DNA of 39,148 nt, from contig CAKZRW010000054.1 in the NCBI GenBank assembly GCA_937148845.1, positions 1 to 39,148 on the forward strand, in the 5' to 3' direction. The stretch is from an uncultured Actinomycetes bacterium. Its GTDB lineage: Bacteria > Actinomycetota > Thermoleophilia > RBG-16-64-13. The position numbers and the translations under genes are program-made. Positions 7,820-16,503 of this stretch are shown here, one piece after another; position 1 is the stretch's first letter, and the number at the start of each line of letters is the position of its first letter. Below the pieces are notes generated by a model, which was not told the origin of the DNA, ran no database searches, and saw only the letters and a list, made by a program, of their open reading frames with translations.

Positions 7820-8848
7820 CTACTTGGGGACCCGGACCAGGTCGCGCTCGACCAAGAGCTCTGCGATCTGCACGGCGTTGAGAGCGGCTCCCTTGCGCAG
7901 GTTGTCGGCTACTATCCAGAGGTTGAGACCGAACTCTACCGTAGGGTCGCGACGGATGCGCCCGACGAAGGTCTCATCCTTGCCCGAAGCCAGGATAGGC
8001 ATGGGGTAGAGCTTATTCTGGGGGTCGTCGACCACCTTGACACCGGGCGCCGCGGCCAGAAGCTCCCGGGCCCGTTCGACGCTCAGCGGGCGAGCAAACT
8101 GGAGGTTGACCGACTCCGAGTGCCCGTTCTGGACCGGCACTCGCACACAGGTGGCGCTCACCGCGATGCTGTCGTCCCCCATGATCTTCTTGGTCTCGTC
8201 CACCATCTTGCGTTCTTCTTTGGTGTAGCCGTCCTCGAGGAACACATCGATGTGGGGGAGACAGTTGAAAGCGATCTGGTGGGGATAGACGGCGATGGTC
8301 GGGTCCTGCCCGGCCAGTACTTCGCCGGTCTGGTGGATGAGCTCGTTGATGGCTTTGGCCCCGGTCCCGGAGACTGCCTGGTAGGTGGAAACGACCACCC
8401 GTGTGACGCGGGCCTCGTCGTGCAAGGGCTTCATGACCACGACCATCTGGATGGTGGAGCAGTTGGGATTGGCGATGATGCCGCGGTGCCACTCGACGTC
8501 ATCCGGATTGACCTCCGGCACTACCAAAGGCACCTGCGGATCCATGCGCCAGGCGGAGGAGTTGTCCACTACCACGCAGCCGGCTTCGCGGGCGATGGGG
8601 GCATACGTGAGCGAGGTCCCGCCGCCGGCAGAGAAGAGAGCCAGGTCCATGCCCTTGAAACTCTCGGGCGTGAGCTCCTGGACGACGACCTCTTCACCCC
8701 GGAAGTCGAGTCTAGTGCCTGCAGATTTGGCCGTGGCCAAGGCGACGAGTTGTTTGACCGGAAAACCTCTCTCGGCCAAGATAGTGCGCATGGCGCGCCC
8801 TACAGCGCCGGTTGCGCCCACCACAGCGACTCGATACTCCCTGCCCAC
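7820..8848 (-). CDS. asd: Aspartate-semialdehyde dehydrogenase
   Basis: This NADPH enzyme reduces L-aspartyl-4-phosphate to aspartate semialdehyde for lysine, diaminopimelate, threonine and methionine synthesis. I chose the GTG at 8848, which has GGGAGG just upstream and yields 342 residues, the family norm. An upstream extension to 8992 is open but unlike the family and is crossed by a good promoter. The N-terminal GATGAVG (residues 11-17) binds NADP; the catalytic cysteine is Cys130 in NPNCSTIQ; the general-base histidine lies in NGHSESV. Aspartokinase, the preceding step, is encoded at 20863-22221, about 12 kb away rather than in an operon with asd. Confidence 0.95.
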   Translation of the reverse strand: MGREYRVAVVGATGAVGRAMRTILAERGFPVKQLVALATAKSAGTRLDFRGEEVVVQELTPESFKGMDLALFSAGGGTSLTYAPIAREAGCVVVDNSSAWRMDPQVPLVVPEVNPDDVEWHRGIIANPNCSTIQMVVVMKPLHDEARVTRVVVSTYQAVSGTGAKAINELIHQTGEVLAGQDPTIAVYPHQIAFNCLPHIDVFLEDGYTKEERKMVDETKKIMGDDSIAVSATCVRVPVQNGHSESVNLQFARPLSVERARELLAAAPGVKVVDDPQNKLYPMPILASGKDETFVGRIRRDPTVEFGLNLWIVADNLRKGAALNAVQIAELLVERDLVRVPK

Positions 8849-8880
8849 GCGTCCTCCCTTAGTCGGCCTGTTGAGCGCAG

Positions 8881-8889
8881 ATTCTACCA
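8881..8889 (-). promoter_or_regulatory. Extended -10 promoter of asd
   Basis: The minus strand reads TGGTAGAAT, a TGn extended -10 with a five-of-six TATAAT match. Predicted transcription starts near 8874, 26 bases before the GTG at 8848. This supports that start over upstream ones. Confidence 0.5.
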
Positions 8890-9086
8890 TCGGGCCCGCA
8901 GGGAGAGTGGCAACGACACAGGAGTCGCCGAGAGAGAGAACGCCGGTTGCTTCCTGTATCACGGCACTTGATTCCGCGGTACGGAACCCCAATGCCGGCC
9001 GGATTTTTGCCTCCGGAGCGGAAGCAGACTAAGCTTCCACCGAAGACCGTGCCGTCAGGTCATCCAACTCTTCCAAGGAGGGACAA

Positions 9087-10487
9087 ATGTCAGGTAGTGA
9101 ACCACGCTCCTTGAGCAGACGGGAGTTTCTCAAGATCGCAGGGACGGCGGGGGCCGCGGTCGGCGTGGGAGCCAGCTTGGGGGGTCTGCTGGCTGCCTGC
9201 GGCGAGACGCCAGAAACCACAACCAGCAGCACAGCGGGCGCGACAAGCACCTCCGCCCCGAGTGAGACCACCACTTCGGTCTCGACCGGCGCCGAGATGG
9301 GCGGCGAGATCAAGTGCGGATACGTGGTGCCGCTGACGGGGGGCATGGCTCAGTTCGGTGCCGCCGCCAAGTGGCAGGTCGAGTGGATGGAGAAGAACGT
9401 CTGGAAAGACGGTCTGGTGTGCGGCGATGGCAAGGCGTATAAGATCACGACGATCATTGGCGACAGCCAGTCCGACTCCAACCGCTCGGCTCAGGTAGCG
9501 GCCGACCTCATCAACAACCAGGGCATCACTCTGATCGGGGGCAGCTCCAGCGCGGCTAACGTCATCCCGGTGAGAGACCAGGCCGAAGCCTACGAATGCC
9601 CCGGGATCTTCTACGACTGCCCCGGCGACGCTTGGGGGGCCAACCTCAAAGAACCTCTCAAGTGGAACTGGTGTGCTTGGTGGATCGGTAAAGACGTCGT
9701 GGGCAACTTCCTGGGCATGTGGGAGAAGATCCCAAACAACAAGGTGGTAGGGGCTCTGTGGGAGAACTCGGCAGACGGCGACAACTTCGCCAATGTGCTG
9801 CCTGGGCTGTTCGAGCAGCTGGGTCTCACTCTGAGCAATCCCGGCCAGTACCCCATCGGTACGGAAGACTACTCGGCCATCATCAATCAGTTCAAGAAGG
9901 ACGGGGTCGAGATCGTGTGCGGCATGGCCGCCCCAGGCGACTTCTCCAATTTCTGGAAGCAGGCGGTGCAGCAAGGGTTCCGGCCCAAGATAGTCACGGT
10001 GGCGAAGGCTCTGCTCTTCCCCGATGGTGTGAACGCCCTGGGTGATCTAGGCGACGGCATGACAGTGGAGTGCTGGTACCATCCCACCTATCCTTACAAG
10101 AGCGACGTCACCGGCATGACTCCGCAGCAATACTGTGACCAATACGAGGCCGACACCGGCCTACAGTGGACCCAGCCCGTCTGCTTCATCGGTTGCTTTG
10201 AGCTTTGGACCGATATTCTTCGTCGGGCGAAGGATCCCAAGGACAAGAACAGCATTGTAGAGGCCATCAAGGCCACCAAGGTCACTGTCACTGGGGGACC
10301 GGTGGACTGGACTCAGAACCCCGATCCCGTGAGCGGCTACTACAACTTCTGCACCAAGCCCATCGCGGGCGGACAGTGGGTCAAGGGTTCAGGCAAGTGG
10401 AAGTATGACCTGGTGATCCCCGTCAGTGCTACTCATCCTGATATCCCCGTCGGTGCCTCCATGAAGGAGGTGCAGTACCCGGCGTAG
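9087..10487 (+). CDS. Tat-exported lipoprotein, LivJ-type ABC solute-binding protein
   Basis: A type I periplasmic-binding fold protein of the branched-chain amino acid/amide family (466 residues), preceded by AAGGAGGG four bases before the ATG. The N-terminus has a twin-arginine signal (SRREFLK, residues 10-16) and a lipobox ending at Cys38 in LLAAC, so it should be folded in the cytoplasm, exported by Tat and lipid-anchored. A Ser/Thr linker runs to about 68. The mature domain starts at IKCGYVVPLTGG. It has several cysteines and many aromatic residues, so the ligand may be an amide, urea-like or aromatic compound. No permease or ATPase genes are adjacent. Confidence 0.9.
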   Translation: MSGSEPRSLSRREFLKIAGTAGAAVGVGASLGGLLAACGETPETTTSSTAGATSTSAPSETTTSVSTGAEMGGEIKCGYVVPLTGGMAQFGAAAKWQVEWMEKNVWKDGLVCGDGKAYKITTIIGDSQSDSNRSAQVAADLINNQGITLIGGSSSAANVIPVRDQAEAYECPGIFYDCPGDAWGANLKEPLKWNWCAWWIGKDVVGNFLGMWEKIPNNKVVGALWENSADGDNFANVLPGLFEQLGLTLSNPGQYPIGTEDYSAIINQFKKDGVEIVCGMAAPGDFSNFWKQAVQQGFRPKIVTVAKALLFPDGVNALGDLGDGMTVECWYHPTYPYKSDVTGMTPQQYCDQYEADTGLQWTQPVCFIGCFELWTDILRRAKDPKDKNSIVEAIKATKVTVTGGPVDWTQNPDPVSGYYNFCTKPIAGGQWVKGSGKWKYDLVIPVSATHPDIPVGASMKEVQYPA

Positions 10488-10509
10488 TCCCGGAATGCGC
10501 CGGGGGTTG

Positions 10510-10552
10510 GCGGGGCGGCAGGCGCCTGAGCGCCTGCCGCCCCGCGCCTTTT
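10510..10552 (+). terminator. Strong intrinsic terminator after the solute-binding gene
   Basis: A 16-bp perfect stem, GCGGGGCGGCAGGCGC (510-525 of this kilobase) with 530-545, closes a CTGA loop and is followed by GCC and TTTT (10549-10552). It can also stop the convergent minus-strand PAS gene, because the stem is symmetrical. Confidence 0.85.
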
Positions 10553-10605
10553 CCCGGTTCATCGGCCGGAGGCCCGGCCTCGCCGACGGGTCTCCCGCTC
10601 TACCT

Positions 10606-12582
10606 CTAGGCCCTACCCAGCACCTTCTCGATCGTCGCTGCGACCTCTTCCTTTCGGAAGGGACGCCTGATGACGGCGGCTATGCCGTGGTGTTGGTAGC
10701 CGCGCACTTCGCTGTCACTGGACATGAGCACGGGCAGGTTCCAGCCCCGGGTGCGCAGGGCTGCGGCCACGCTGAGAGCGCTGGAGCCGCCCGGTCCCAC
10801 CACCGAGACCACGACCAGAGAGAAGGGCTGTTGAGGCGTCTTGCCCACCGGCAGCCTCTCAGGGCCAGGACCTTCCTCGGCGGCGGCAGCGACCGGGCCG
10901 GCGTCACTCTGTGAGGCGGCAGCGACCGGGCCGGCGTTTCCTAGGGTGTTCTCGCCGGGGCGACCTGTTGCCCGCTCCAACAGTCCGAGGGCTTCTTCCA
11001 CGCTAGGAGATCTTTCGGCCTCGTGACCGAGTTGGCCGAGAAGAGAGGCAAGCTCGGCACCCCAAGGTTCACCCGCATCGATTATGAGTACCCGGGCGGG
11101 ACTGTGCTCCATGGAGGCGGTACTGGTGGAGTCCGGCCCCCTCGGGTCATGGAACCCATCTGGGTCCTGGACTCCGCTCGGGTCTCGAACCCCGGTCCTG
11201 CCCGGAGGCGGAGCCTTTCCAAGCCCTTTTTGCAAGTGCTCGAGGGCGCGCTCGAGTTCGGCGACTTTGAGCTCGAGGCTGAGGTCCTCGGCTATCACCA
11301 CGAGTGACGAGCGGTTGCCCACCACATCGCGGAAAGGGGCAGCGTGAAGACGCACCGGCACTGCCTCCCCGCTCTTGCGGGGGAGCCAGGTCTCGCGGGC
11401 TTCGGCGACAGCGAGGCGGGCGGCGGTCGCCTCGGCGACGCCGCGAGTATCCGCGACCCCCATCGCATGTGGGACGCCGGTCACATCTGCGATGCCGGTC
11501 ACGTCAGCAACGCTGGTCTCAGTCACCTTCCCGATGCTGGTCGGTCCTTCGTGCTCCCCGCGTGTCTTCTCTTCGAGCTCAGTCTTGCCTCTGACTGGTC
11601 GGAACGACTCTCTGGACCAAGGAGGCGGCTGACCTTTGACCTCACCTGCCTTCCAGCCGAAAACTCGCTCAGCAGCGCGATTCCAAAGCGTCACTCTACC
11701 TTGACTGTCCAGGACCCAGGTCGGCAAGGGCGAAGCGAAGATCAACTGTTCCAGGTCGGCCACTGCGTCTCCGCGGCATTTCTCGGCCAAGATCCGTGAG
11801 ATGGCGTTGCCTGCGGTCGCTCCCAGGGTCTGCAGCCCGGCGTGGATGGAAGGCGGAAGGTCTGGATAGGTGGTGGTGCCGGCCAAGAGAGTGGCCATGA
11901 CGGTCCCCCGGTGGAGGATGGGCACCACAGCTATAGCGCGTAGACCACCACGACCGTGGAGATCAGGCCGGAAGGAGGCGCCCTGGCTCAGGACGGTAAG
12001 GGCTTCCATCAGGTCGGGAGGGACGTTCTCGGCCTGCACCAGACGGTGTTCGCGACTGTCGGGTTCCGCTTGGAACACGGCGCCCAGATCGATACTCTCC
12101 ATGCGCAGGGCAGCCTTCAGGACGAGCCGGAGAGCCTGAGGGATGTTCTGGGCTGTCACCAAACTTTCCTGCAGCTCACTGTCAAGGCGGGCAAGGTTCT
12201 CCGCCCGCTTCTGCTCGGTGATGTCTTCCACCACCTCGATGAAGCCGGTGGGCTTGTTGTCGGGTCCGATGATCGGATGGGCCCGGATACGGGCTGCGAA
12301 GCGCGTGCCGTCGTCTCTGACGCCGATGGTCTCGGCTTCGTGGGGCTCTCCTGTAGCTAGGGCCAAACGTCCTGGGCAGTGAGGGCAGGGCTCGTCCCGT
12401 TTCTCGAACTCGCGGTAGCACTTCTTGCCGAGGAGCGCCGTTATAGGCTTGGCGTAAAGGCGTTCGTTGGCTCGGTTCACCATGACCAAGTCGAAATCCA
12501 CCGAGATGAGGTTCATACCCGGCTCGGTGTCCGAGGCTACCGCTTCGAAGGAGTCTCTCTCGGTGTCCATAGGTGAACTCAC
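10606..12582 (-). CDS. PAS-GAF-PAS signalling protein with degenerate receiver domain
   Basis: A 658-residue cytoplasmic sensor with no kinase or output enzyme. An N-terminal PAS domain (about 20-130) contains a cysteine group (GKKCYREF...PCPHCPGR) and ends in FIEVVEDITEQK. A GAF domain follows (about 145-270), then a second PAS (about 275-430) interrupted by a repetitive insertion, a coiled coil, a low-complexity linker and a receiver-like C-terminus (about 495-655). In the receiver the phospho-acceptor position after the third strand reads LVVVSVVGP with no aspartate, so it is unlikely to be phosphorylated; the IRRPF lysine-proline region is also altered (R for K). The GTG start overlaps the stop of the SpoIIE phosphatase gene (GTGA), so the pair is probably co-translated. 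It may relay a signal to that phosphatase by contact. Confidence 0.85.
   Translation of the reverse strand: MSSPMDTERDSFEAVASDTEPGMNLISVDFDLVMVNRANERLYAKPITALLGKKCYREFEKRDEPCPHCPGRLALATGEPHEAETIGVRDDGTRFAARIRAHPIIGPDNKPTGFIEVVEDITEQKRAENLARLDSELQESLVTAQNIPQALRLVLKAALRMESIDLGAVFQAEPDSREHRLVQAENVPPDLMEALTVLSQGASFRPDLHGRGGLRAIAVVPILHRGTVMATLLAGTTTYPDLPPSIHAGLQTLGATAGNAISRILAEKCRGDAVADLEQLIFASPLPTWVLDSQGRVTLWNRAAERVFGWKAGEVKGQPPPWSRESFRPVRGKTELEEKTRGEHEGPTSIGKVTETSVADVTGIADVTGVPHAMGVADTRGVAEATAARLAVAEARETWLPRKSGEAVPVRLHAAPFRDVVGNRSSLVVIAEDLSLELKVAELERALEHLQKGLGKAPPPGRTGVRDPSGVQDPDGFHDPRGPDSTSTASMEHSPARVLIIDAGEPWGAELASLLGQLGHEAERSPSVEEALGLLERATGRPGENTLGNAGPVAAASQSDAGPVAAAAEEGPGPERLPVGKTPQQPFSLVVVSVVGPGGSSALSVAAALRTRGWNLPVLMSSDSEVRGYQHHGIAAVIRRPFRKEEVAATIEKVLGRA
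10882..10937. repeat. 23-bp exact direct repeat, 33-bp period, in the PAS gene
   Basis: The same 23 bases, starting GGCGGCAGCGACC, occur at 10882-10904 and 10915-10937. They encode the AGPVAAA segment twice in a loop of the pseudo-receiver domain, an eleven-codon period. Confidence 0.8.
11144..11197. repeat. 18-bp tandem repeat, three units, in the PAS gene linker
   Basis: Units 11144-11161, 11162-11179 and 11180-11197 each begin GGGTC. They encode six-residue units of the form GVRDPS, GVQDPD and GFHDPR in the linker before the pseudo-receiver domain. Confidence 0.7.
11473..11526. repeat. 18-bp tandem repeat, three units, inside the second PAS domain
   Basis: Units 11473-11490, 11491-11508 and 11509-11526 share the pattern GAYGCYGGTCAC. 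They encode VADVTG, IADVTG and related six-residue units in a loop inserted in the second PAS domain. Diverged copies extend on the low-coordinate side. Confidence 0.7.
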
Positions 12583-13940
12583 GGGGTCAGGGGGGCAACG
12601 GCCACCCCTTGTTGCCTCTTGGCCGTAGTCTTGGCGGGGCTCACTCTGCGCCGTACGGCTATGACCAGCCGGTCATCGGTAGGGAGACTGGGGTCGTGGA
12701 AAGCGACAGCCTCCCGATGTACTCGGCGTGCGACCTCCTGGGGGTCAGCCGACGGACTCCTCCGGGCCGCTTCGGCGATGCGCTCGATTCCGAAGACCTG
12801 CTTCCCCCGCCGGGCTTCCGAGATCCCGTCGGTGTAGAGAAGCAGGACCTGCTCCGGCCCAAGGCGTTCTCGGTGGCTGCGGAACTTGGTTTCGGGGTGG
12901 ACGCCGAGCGGGGGATTATGAGGCGCTCTTGACTCAAGAGCGGCCACCGCTGCTGGTGGCGATTCTGGGCCCGGCGGATAGGAGATCTTGAGGGGAGCGG
13001 GATGCCCAGCGAGGCAGGTGCTGAGATCGCCAGTGCCGGGGTCCAGGAGGCAGGCGGCAGCCGTGACGAAACGGCCAGGAGCGAGCGACCGGGCCAAGAG
13101 CGCGTTGGTGCGCTCCATGAAACGGGCGGGTTCAGCGTCGAGTCCGGCTTGGGCGCCCAGCACATAGCGGGTCTTGGCCGCGATCCCGGCTGCTTCCACC
13201 CCTTTGCCGGCCACATCACCAACCAGTATGAGCACCCCTGCTGCGCCTAGATCGAGCACGTCGCAAAAGTCGCCGCCCAGACGGGCGAGGTCGGTAGCCG
13301 AGTCGAAGCTCACCCCTATTTCGAGCCCTTCCACCACCGGGGGCTCCGGAGGCATCAAAGCCGCCTGGATGGCCTCGAGAATGGCGTGTTCTTTGTCGCG
13401 GTCGAGGTAGCTCAGGAAAAGCGGGCCGGCCATGCGGCAGACCGCCTCGATGATGGGCACGCATTCGGTGAAGTGGTCCGGACGGCGGTCCGCCAGATGG
13501 AGGGAGCCGATGATGCGCTCGTCCACCCGCAGGGGGAATATGGCTACCGACTGGTAGGCCTCGTCGAAGCAGCGTCCCCGCAGAGGGCCGACCACCTCGG
13601 CGCTGAACTCCTCGGTCAGACTGCTCAGCCGGCCCCAACAGAAAGAGCCCCCCAGGGTGTAGAAGGGGAGAGCGGGATCGATCTGTCCCGCGGCTACCCG
13701 GCCGCAGAGGCAGTCGTCGTGCCCCACCACTGTCTCGTGGCGGACGAAGTCGGGGGAATGCCCCTCGCTGGAACAGCTGGCCAGCCAAGCGTTGCCGGGT
13801 CCCTGCCAGAGCCGGAGTATGGCGGCTTGGCACTGCGCGAACTGTCTAGCCCAGGCAGTGAGGCGGTCTACCAGCTCAGAGAACGATCGAGCTCGGCCCA
13901 AGGACTCCATGATGGCGGTCAGCTCACGCAGAGTATCCAT
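12579..13940 (-). CDS. GAF-SpoIIE serine phosphatase (RsbU-like)
   Basis: A PPM-type phosphatase of 453 residues. The N-terminal GAF domain (about 15-180) has a cysteine-rich core with HETVVGHDDCLCG and FCWGRLSSL. The catalytic SpoIIE domain (about 205-435) retains the metal aspartates in GGDFCD (222-227) and GDVAGKG (241-247), plus AGHPAPL and LLYTDGISEA. Such enzymes usually dephosphorylate an anti-anti-sigma factor in partner-switching control, but no STAS or anti-sigma gene is adjacent. The downstream PAS gene overlaps its stop by four bases. The upstream neighbours are ABC exporter genes, 46 bases away, so all five may share one transcript. Confidence 0.9.
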   Translation of the reverse strand: MDTLRELTAIMESLGRARSFSELVDRLTAWARQFAQCQAAILRLWQGPGNAWLASCSSEGHSPDFVRHETVVGHDDCLCGRVAAGQIDPALPFYTLGGSFCWGRLSSLTEEFSAEVVGPLRGRCFDEAYQSVAIFPLRVDERIIGSLHLADRRPDHFTECVPIIEAVCRMAGPLFLSYLDRDKEHAILEAIQAALMPPEPPVVEGLEIGVSFDSATDLARLGGDFCDVLDLGAAGVLILVGDVAGKGVEAAGIAAKTRYVLGAQAGLDAEPARFMERTNALLARSLAPGRFVTAAACLLDPGTGDLSTCLAGHPAPLKISYPPGPESPPAAVAALESRAPHNPPLGVHPETKFRSHRERLGPEQVLLLYTDGISEARRGKQVFGIERIAEAARRSPSADPQEVARRVHREAVAFHDPSLPTDDRLVIAVRRRVSPAKTTAKRQQGVAVAPLTP

Positions 13941-13949
13941 GCACAGATT

Positions 13950-13999
13950 GTACTAGTCGGGACGGGGTACCGGTCGGACCGGTGTACTAGTCGGGACGG
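13950..13999. repeat. 16-bp direct repeat flanking a palindrome at the exporter 3' end
   Basis: GTACTAGTCGGGACGG occurs at 13950-13965 and 13984-13999. The second copy is the coding end and stop codon of the permease gene; the first lies in the intergenic space. Between them ACCGGTC-G-GACCGGT forms a perfect short palindrome. This looks like a local duplication of the gene end. Confidence 0.75.
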
Positions 14000-15174
14000 A
14001 ATCGCCACACGGCGAGAGAGAAGACCACTGCTATCCAGGCCCAGACGTATCCCAGCGGGACGAGCACCTGGGTCATCCCCCAGCCACTCAGCGTGATCCC
14101 ATGCAGACACTCCATGATCCAGGCTGTCGGGAAGAAATGGGCCGCCCGGGAGAAGCTGTGGCTGGCGACTTCTAGAGGGAACCAGGCTCCGCCCATGACG
14201 CCTAGCAACTGAGCCGAGATGATGGTCACCGCGATGATGGCCTGTTCACGGCGGAAAAGGGAAGACAAGAGGAGCCCGAACGAGGCGGCGAAGATCGACA
14301 GGGAGAGCATGGTCGCAAGCAGGGCGAGCGGTGCGTGGAAGTAACGGACGCCGAAACCTACCTGCCCGACGGTTGCAAGTAGCAGCTGCTGCAGAAAGGT
14401 CACGGCCACCATCGCTAGAAGCTTGCCCGCCACTATCTCTCGTTGCTTCACTCCCGCGGCAAGGAAGCGGCGCAAGAGGCCCCGCTGTTTTTCCCAAGCC
14501 ACCCCTGCGACCACGGTCAGAAGTCCGAAGAGCACCCAGTTGACCATGCCCCCGGGGGAAGACTGCTCAAAACCAGAGGCTTCCCCGGGGAGCGGTCGCC
14601 CGGCGTCGGTGACGTCGAGAGTCACGGTGGGCTGAGCGAGAGCGGCGGTCACTGACTCCCGGAGGACCCGGTCGAGTCGGTCGTCGAAGGGCAAGCCGGT
14701 AGCGCCGGTGACCACATGGGCAGCGCTCTTGATAGCGAGGCTAGAGAGGTGGCTCTCGAACAACACGCTCTCGACCGCTTGCCGGGCGCTCTGCGCCCCG
14801 GGTACCGTCTCCAGGCAGACGAAGTCCAAGCTCACAGTCTGCCCAGCCTGCAAAGCCGTCTCGTAGCCGACGGGGATCACCAGGCCCGCGGCCACCTTGC
14901 GGCTGCGGACCGCGTCTTCCAGCCCAGGAAGGGCAATCTGTCGGATAGCGAGGGCGGGAGAACCTGAGAGGGTGAGGGCCAGAGTCTGCGAGGCCTCGCT
15001 TCCATCCCGATCGGCGAGGGCCAGGGGAAGCCCGCTGTCCTCGTTGGCCCGACCGATCATGATCCCGAGGAACACGGTGAAGATCACGGGGAGGATCAGC
15101 GTGAAAAGGGCTGCCAGACGGTCTCGCCTAGTCTGGAGCAACTCTTTGAACGCGATGTGCCAGACTCGACTCAT
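13987..15174 (-). CDS. ABC-2 type exporter permease (second subunit)
   Basis: A 395-residue membrane protein of the ABC-2 drug/lipid exporter class. A first helix (about 20-42) is followed by a large external region to about 215 and then five or six closely spaced helices (about 218-390), the usual YhfE/DrrB-like arrangement. The motif KQREIVAGKLLAM, in the loop between helices, is typical of the family and contacts the ATPase. The ATG overlaps the stop of the preceding permease (ATGA), so subunits are made in step. The substrate is unknown. Confidence 0.88.
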   Translation of the reverse strand: MSRVWHIAFKELLQTRRDRLAALFTLILPVIFTVFLGIMIGRANEDSGLPLALADRDGSEASQTLALTLSGSPALAIRQIALPGLEDAVRSRKVAAGLVIPVGYETALQAGQTVSLDFVCLETVPGAQSARQAVESVLFESHLSSLAIKSAAHVVTGATGLPFDDRLDRVLRESVTAALAQPTVTLDVTDAGRPLPGEASGFEQSSPGGMVNWVLFGLLTVVAGVAWEKQRGLLRRFLAAGVKQREIVAGKLLAMVAVTFLQQLLLATVGQVGFGVRYFHAPLALLATMLSLSIFAASFGLLLSSLFRREQAIIAVTIISAQLLGVMGGAWFPLEVASHSFSRAAHFFPTAWIMECLHGITLSGWGMTQVLVPLGYVWAWIAVVFSLAVWRFRPD

Positions 15175-16487
15175 GCGTAGCGCCGCCTGAAGAAGAAGGT
15201 GGCCAAGGCGAAGAAGACCAGGGAGAAGGCGAGTACCACCAGAACGGGTAGCACGATATCGCTGAAGGAGCCGCCGAACATTATGTTGTCCCAGGCTTCG
15301 AGGAGCCAGCCCAGGGGGCTGATCCTGCGGAGCACACTGTACACCTGGCCCAGATCGGCGGTCCCGGTGAAACTGCCGCTGACGAGGCCGAGGAAGACGA
15401 AGATGACCGAACTGACCGCGCCCGCCTGCCCGGGAGTCTTAGCAAAAGAGACGGTGACCAGACCCAGGGAGGCAGCCACCACGGCTCCGCAGACAGTGAG
15501 GACCGCTACCGGGCCGAATGCGCCCCAGTGGGCGCCGTAGAGCAGAAGGCCGGCTATGAGCAGGATGATCGACTGCAGGAGGACCACCACGAAGACGGCT
15601 ATGTACTTCCCGCCCAGAATGAGAGAACGCGGTGTCGCGGTGGTGAACAGGCGCGGAAGTGTCCCTGCCCTATGTTCGTCTAGGACACTACGAGCAGGGA
15701 CTGAGGCGCCGAACAGGGTGAAGAACACCATCATCCCGATGAGAACCTGGGCGGCTACGTTGGGAGCGCGCTCGGGACCGGTCGTGGAGACGCTCGGTGG
15801 GCGAGCCCGGAGGGACAGGCCAGGGTCGCTCTGGGCTCGGGTCAGGAAATCACTGGCGGCCGCCGAGGCAAGGGCGCCAAGGGCCGCGGGGTCGTCGAGG
15901 CCGTGGGCGGCGGTGGCCGCGACCGCTGAGCGGGCCGCGGCCACCGCCCCTTGGCACGTCCGCACCACCTGCTCCACCACAGCAGCCACGATGCCGGGCC
16001 CTACTGTGCGCGAGGCGTCTTTGTAGATCTGGATCGTGGCTGGCCCAGGTTCACCGTCTCCGAAGGGGCTGCCACCCCAAAGCGCTTCGCTCAGGTCAGG
16101 TGGGATGACGACAGCTACGTCGGCCACGCCGGCATCTACAGCGGCGCGCGCCGACTGGGGATCCGGGGAGGTGGTCAGATCCACCAGGTCCGCCAGCTCC
16201 GGGCTGCCCAGAGCGGCGCGGATGGCGGCGCCGGCGGCGGGGAAGCCCGCGCCGGCGCCGCCATCCGCGCTCGCGTCCGTACTGGCAGGATGACCCGCGC
16301 CCGCGCCTCGGTCCTGGTCCACCACTACGGTCCTCGTCGCTTCGATCTCGAAGCCCTCTCCGGAGCCGAAGGCAGCCCCTATGGCGCCAGTGACGAGAAG
16401 AGGGGCGACCAGCATCAGGACCAGGCTAGCGCGGCTCCGATAGACGTGACGGACGTCTTTGGCTGCTACCAAGAGTGCGCGTAGCAT
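15171..16487 (-). CDS. ABC-2 type exporter permease (first subunit)
   Basis: A 438-residue partner of the following permease with the same plan: one helix at about 22-42, a long external domain (about 45-240) and a C-terminal block of helices (245-435). The family-type loop TTATPRSLILGGKYI lies between the second and third helices. The external domain includes a low-complexity Gly/Ala insertion (AGAGHPAST...AGAGFPAAG). It lies 16 bases after the ATPase stop. Two related but distinct permeases suggest a heterodimeric exporter. Confidence 0.88.
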   Translation of the reverse strand: MLRALLVAAKDVRHVYRSRASLVLMLVAPLLVTGAIGAAFGSGEGFEIEATRTVVVDQDRGAGAGHPASTDASADGGAGAGFPAAGAAIRAALGSPELADLVDLTTSPDPQSARAAVDAGVADVAVVIPPDLSEALWGGSPFGDGEPGPATIQIYKDASRTVGPGIVAAVVEQVVRTCQGAVAAARSAVAATAAHGLDDPAALGALASAAASDFLTRAQSDPGLSLRARPPSVSTTGPERAPNVAAQVLIGMMVFFTLFGASVPARSVLDEHRAGTLPRLFTTATPRSLILGGKYIAVFVVVLLQSIILLIAGLLLYGAHWGAFGPVAVLTVCGAVVAASLGLVTVSFAKTPGQAGAVSSVIFVFLGLVSGSFTGTADLGQVYSVLRRISPLGWLLEAWDNIMFGGSFSDIVLPVLVVLAFSLVFFALATFFFRRRYA

Positions 16488-16503
16488 CGCAGGACCTGCC
16501 GGC

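Noticed and set aside
7068-8009. Long plus-strand open frame (313 codons) across the metallophosphoesterase and asd region
   Set aside because: It is antisense to two genes with complete catalytic motifs and reads as Arg/Pro/Ser-rich nonsense, as expected from high-GC shadow frames.
8849-8992. Longer asd start at 8992
   Set aside because: The extra 48 residues do not resemble the family and are crossed by a TGGTAGAAT promoter with a ribosome site placed for the GTG at 8848.
11473-11526. Short regular repeats considered as a CRISPR array
   Set aside because: The units are contiguous, 18 bp, in frame and without spacers, so they are coding tandem repeats. No cas genes are present.
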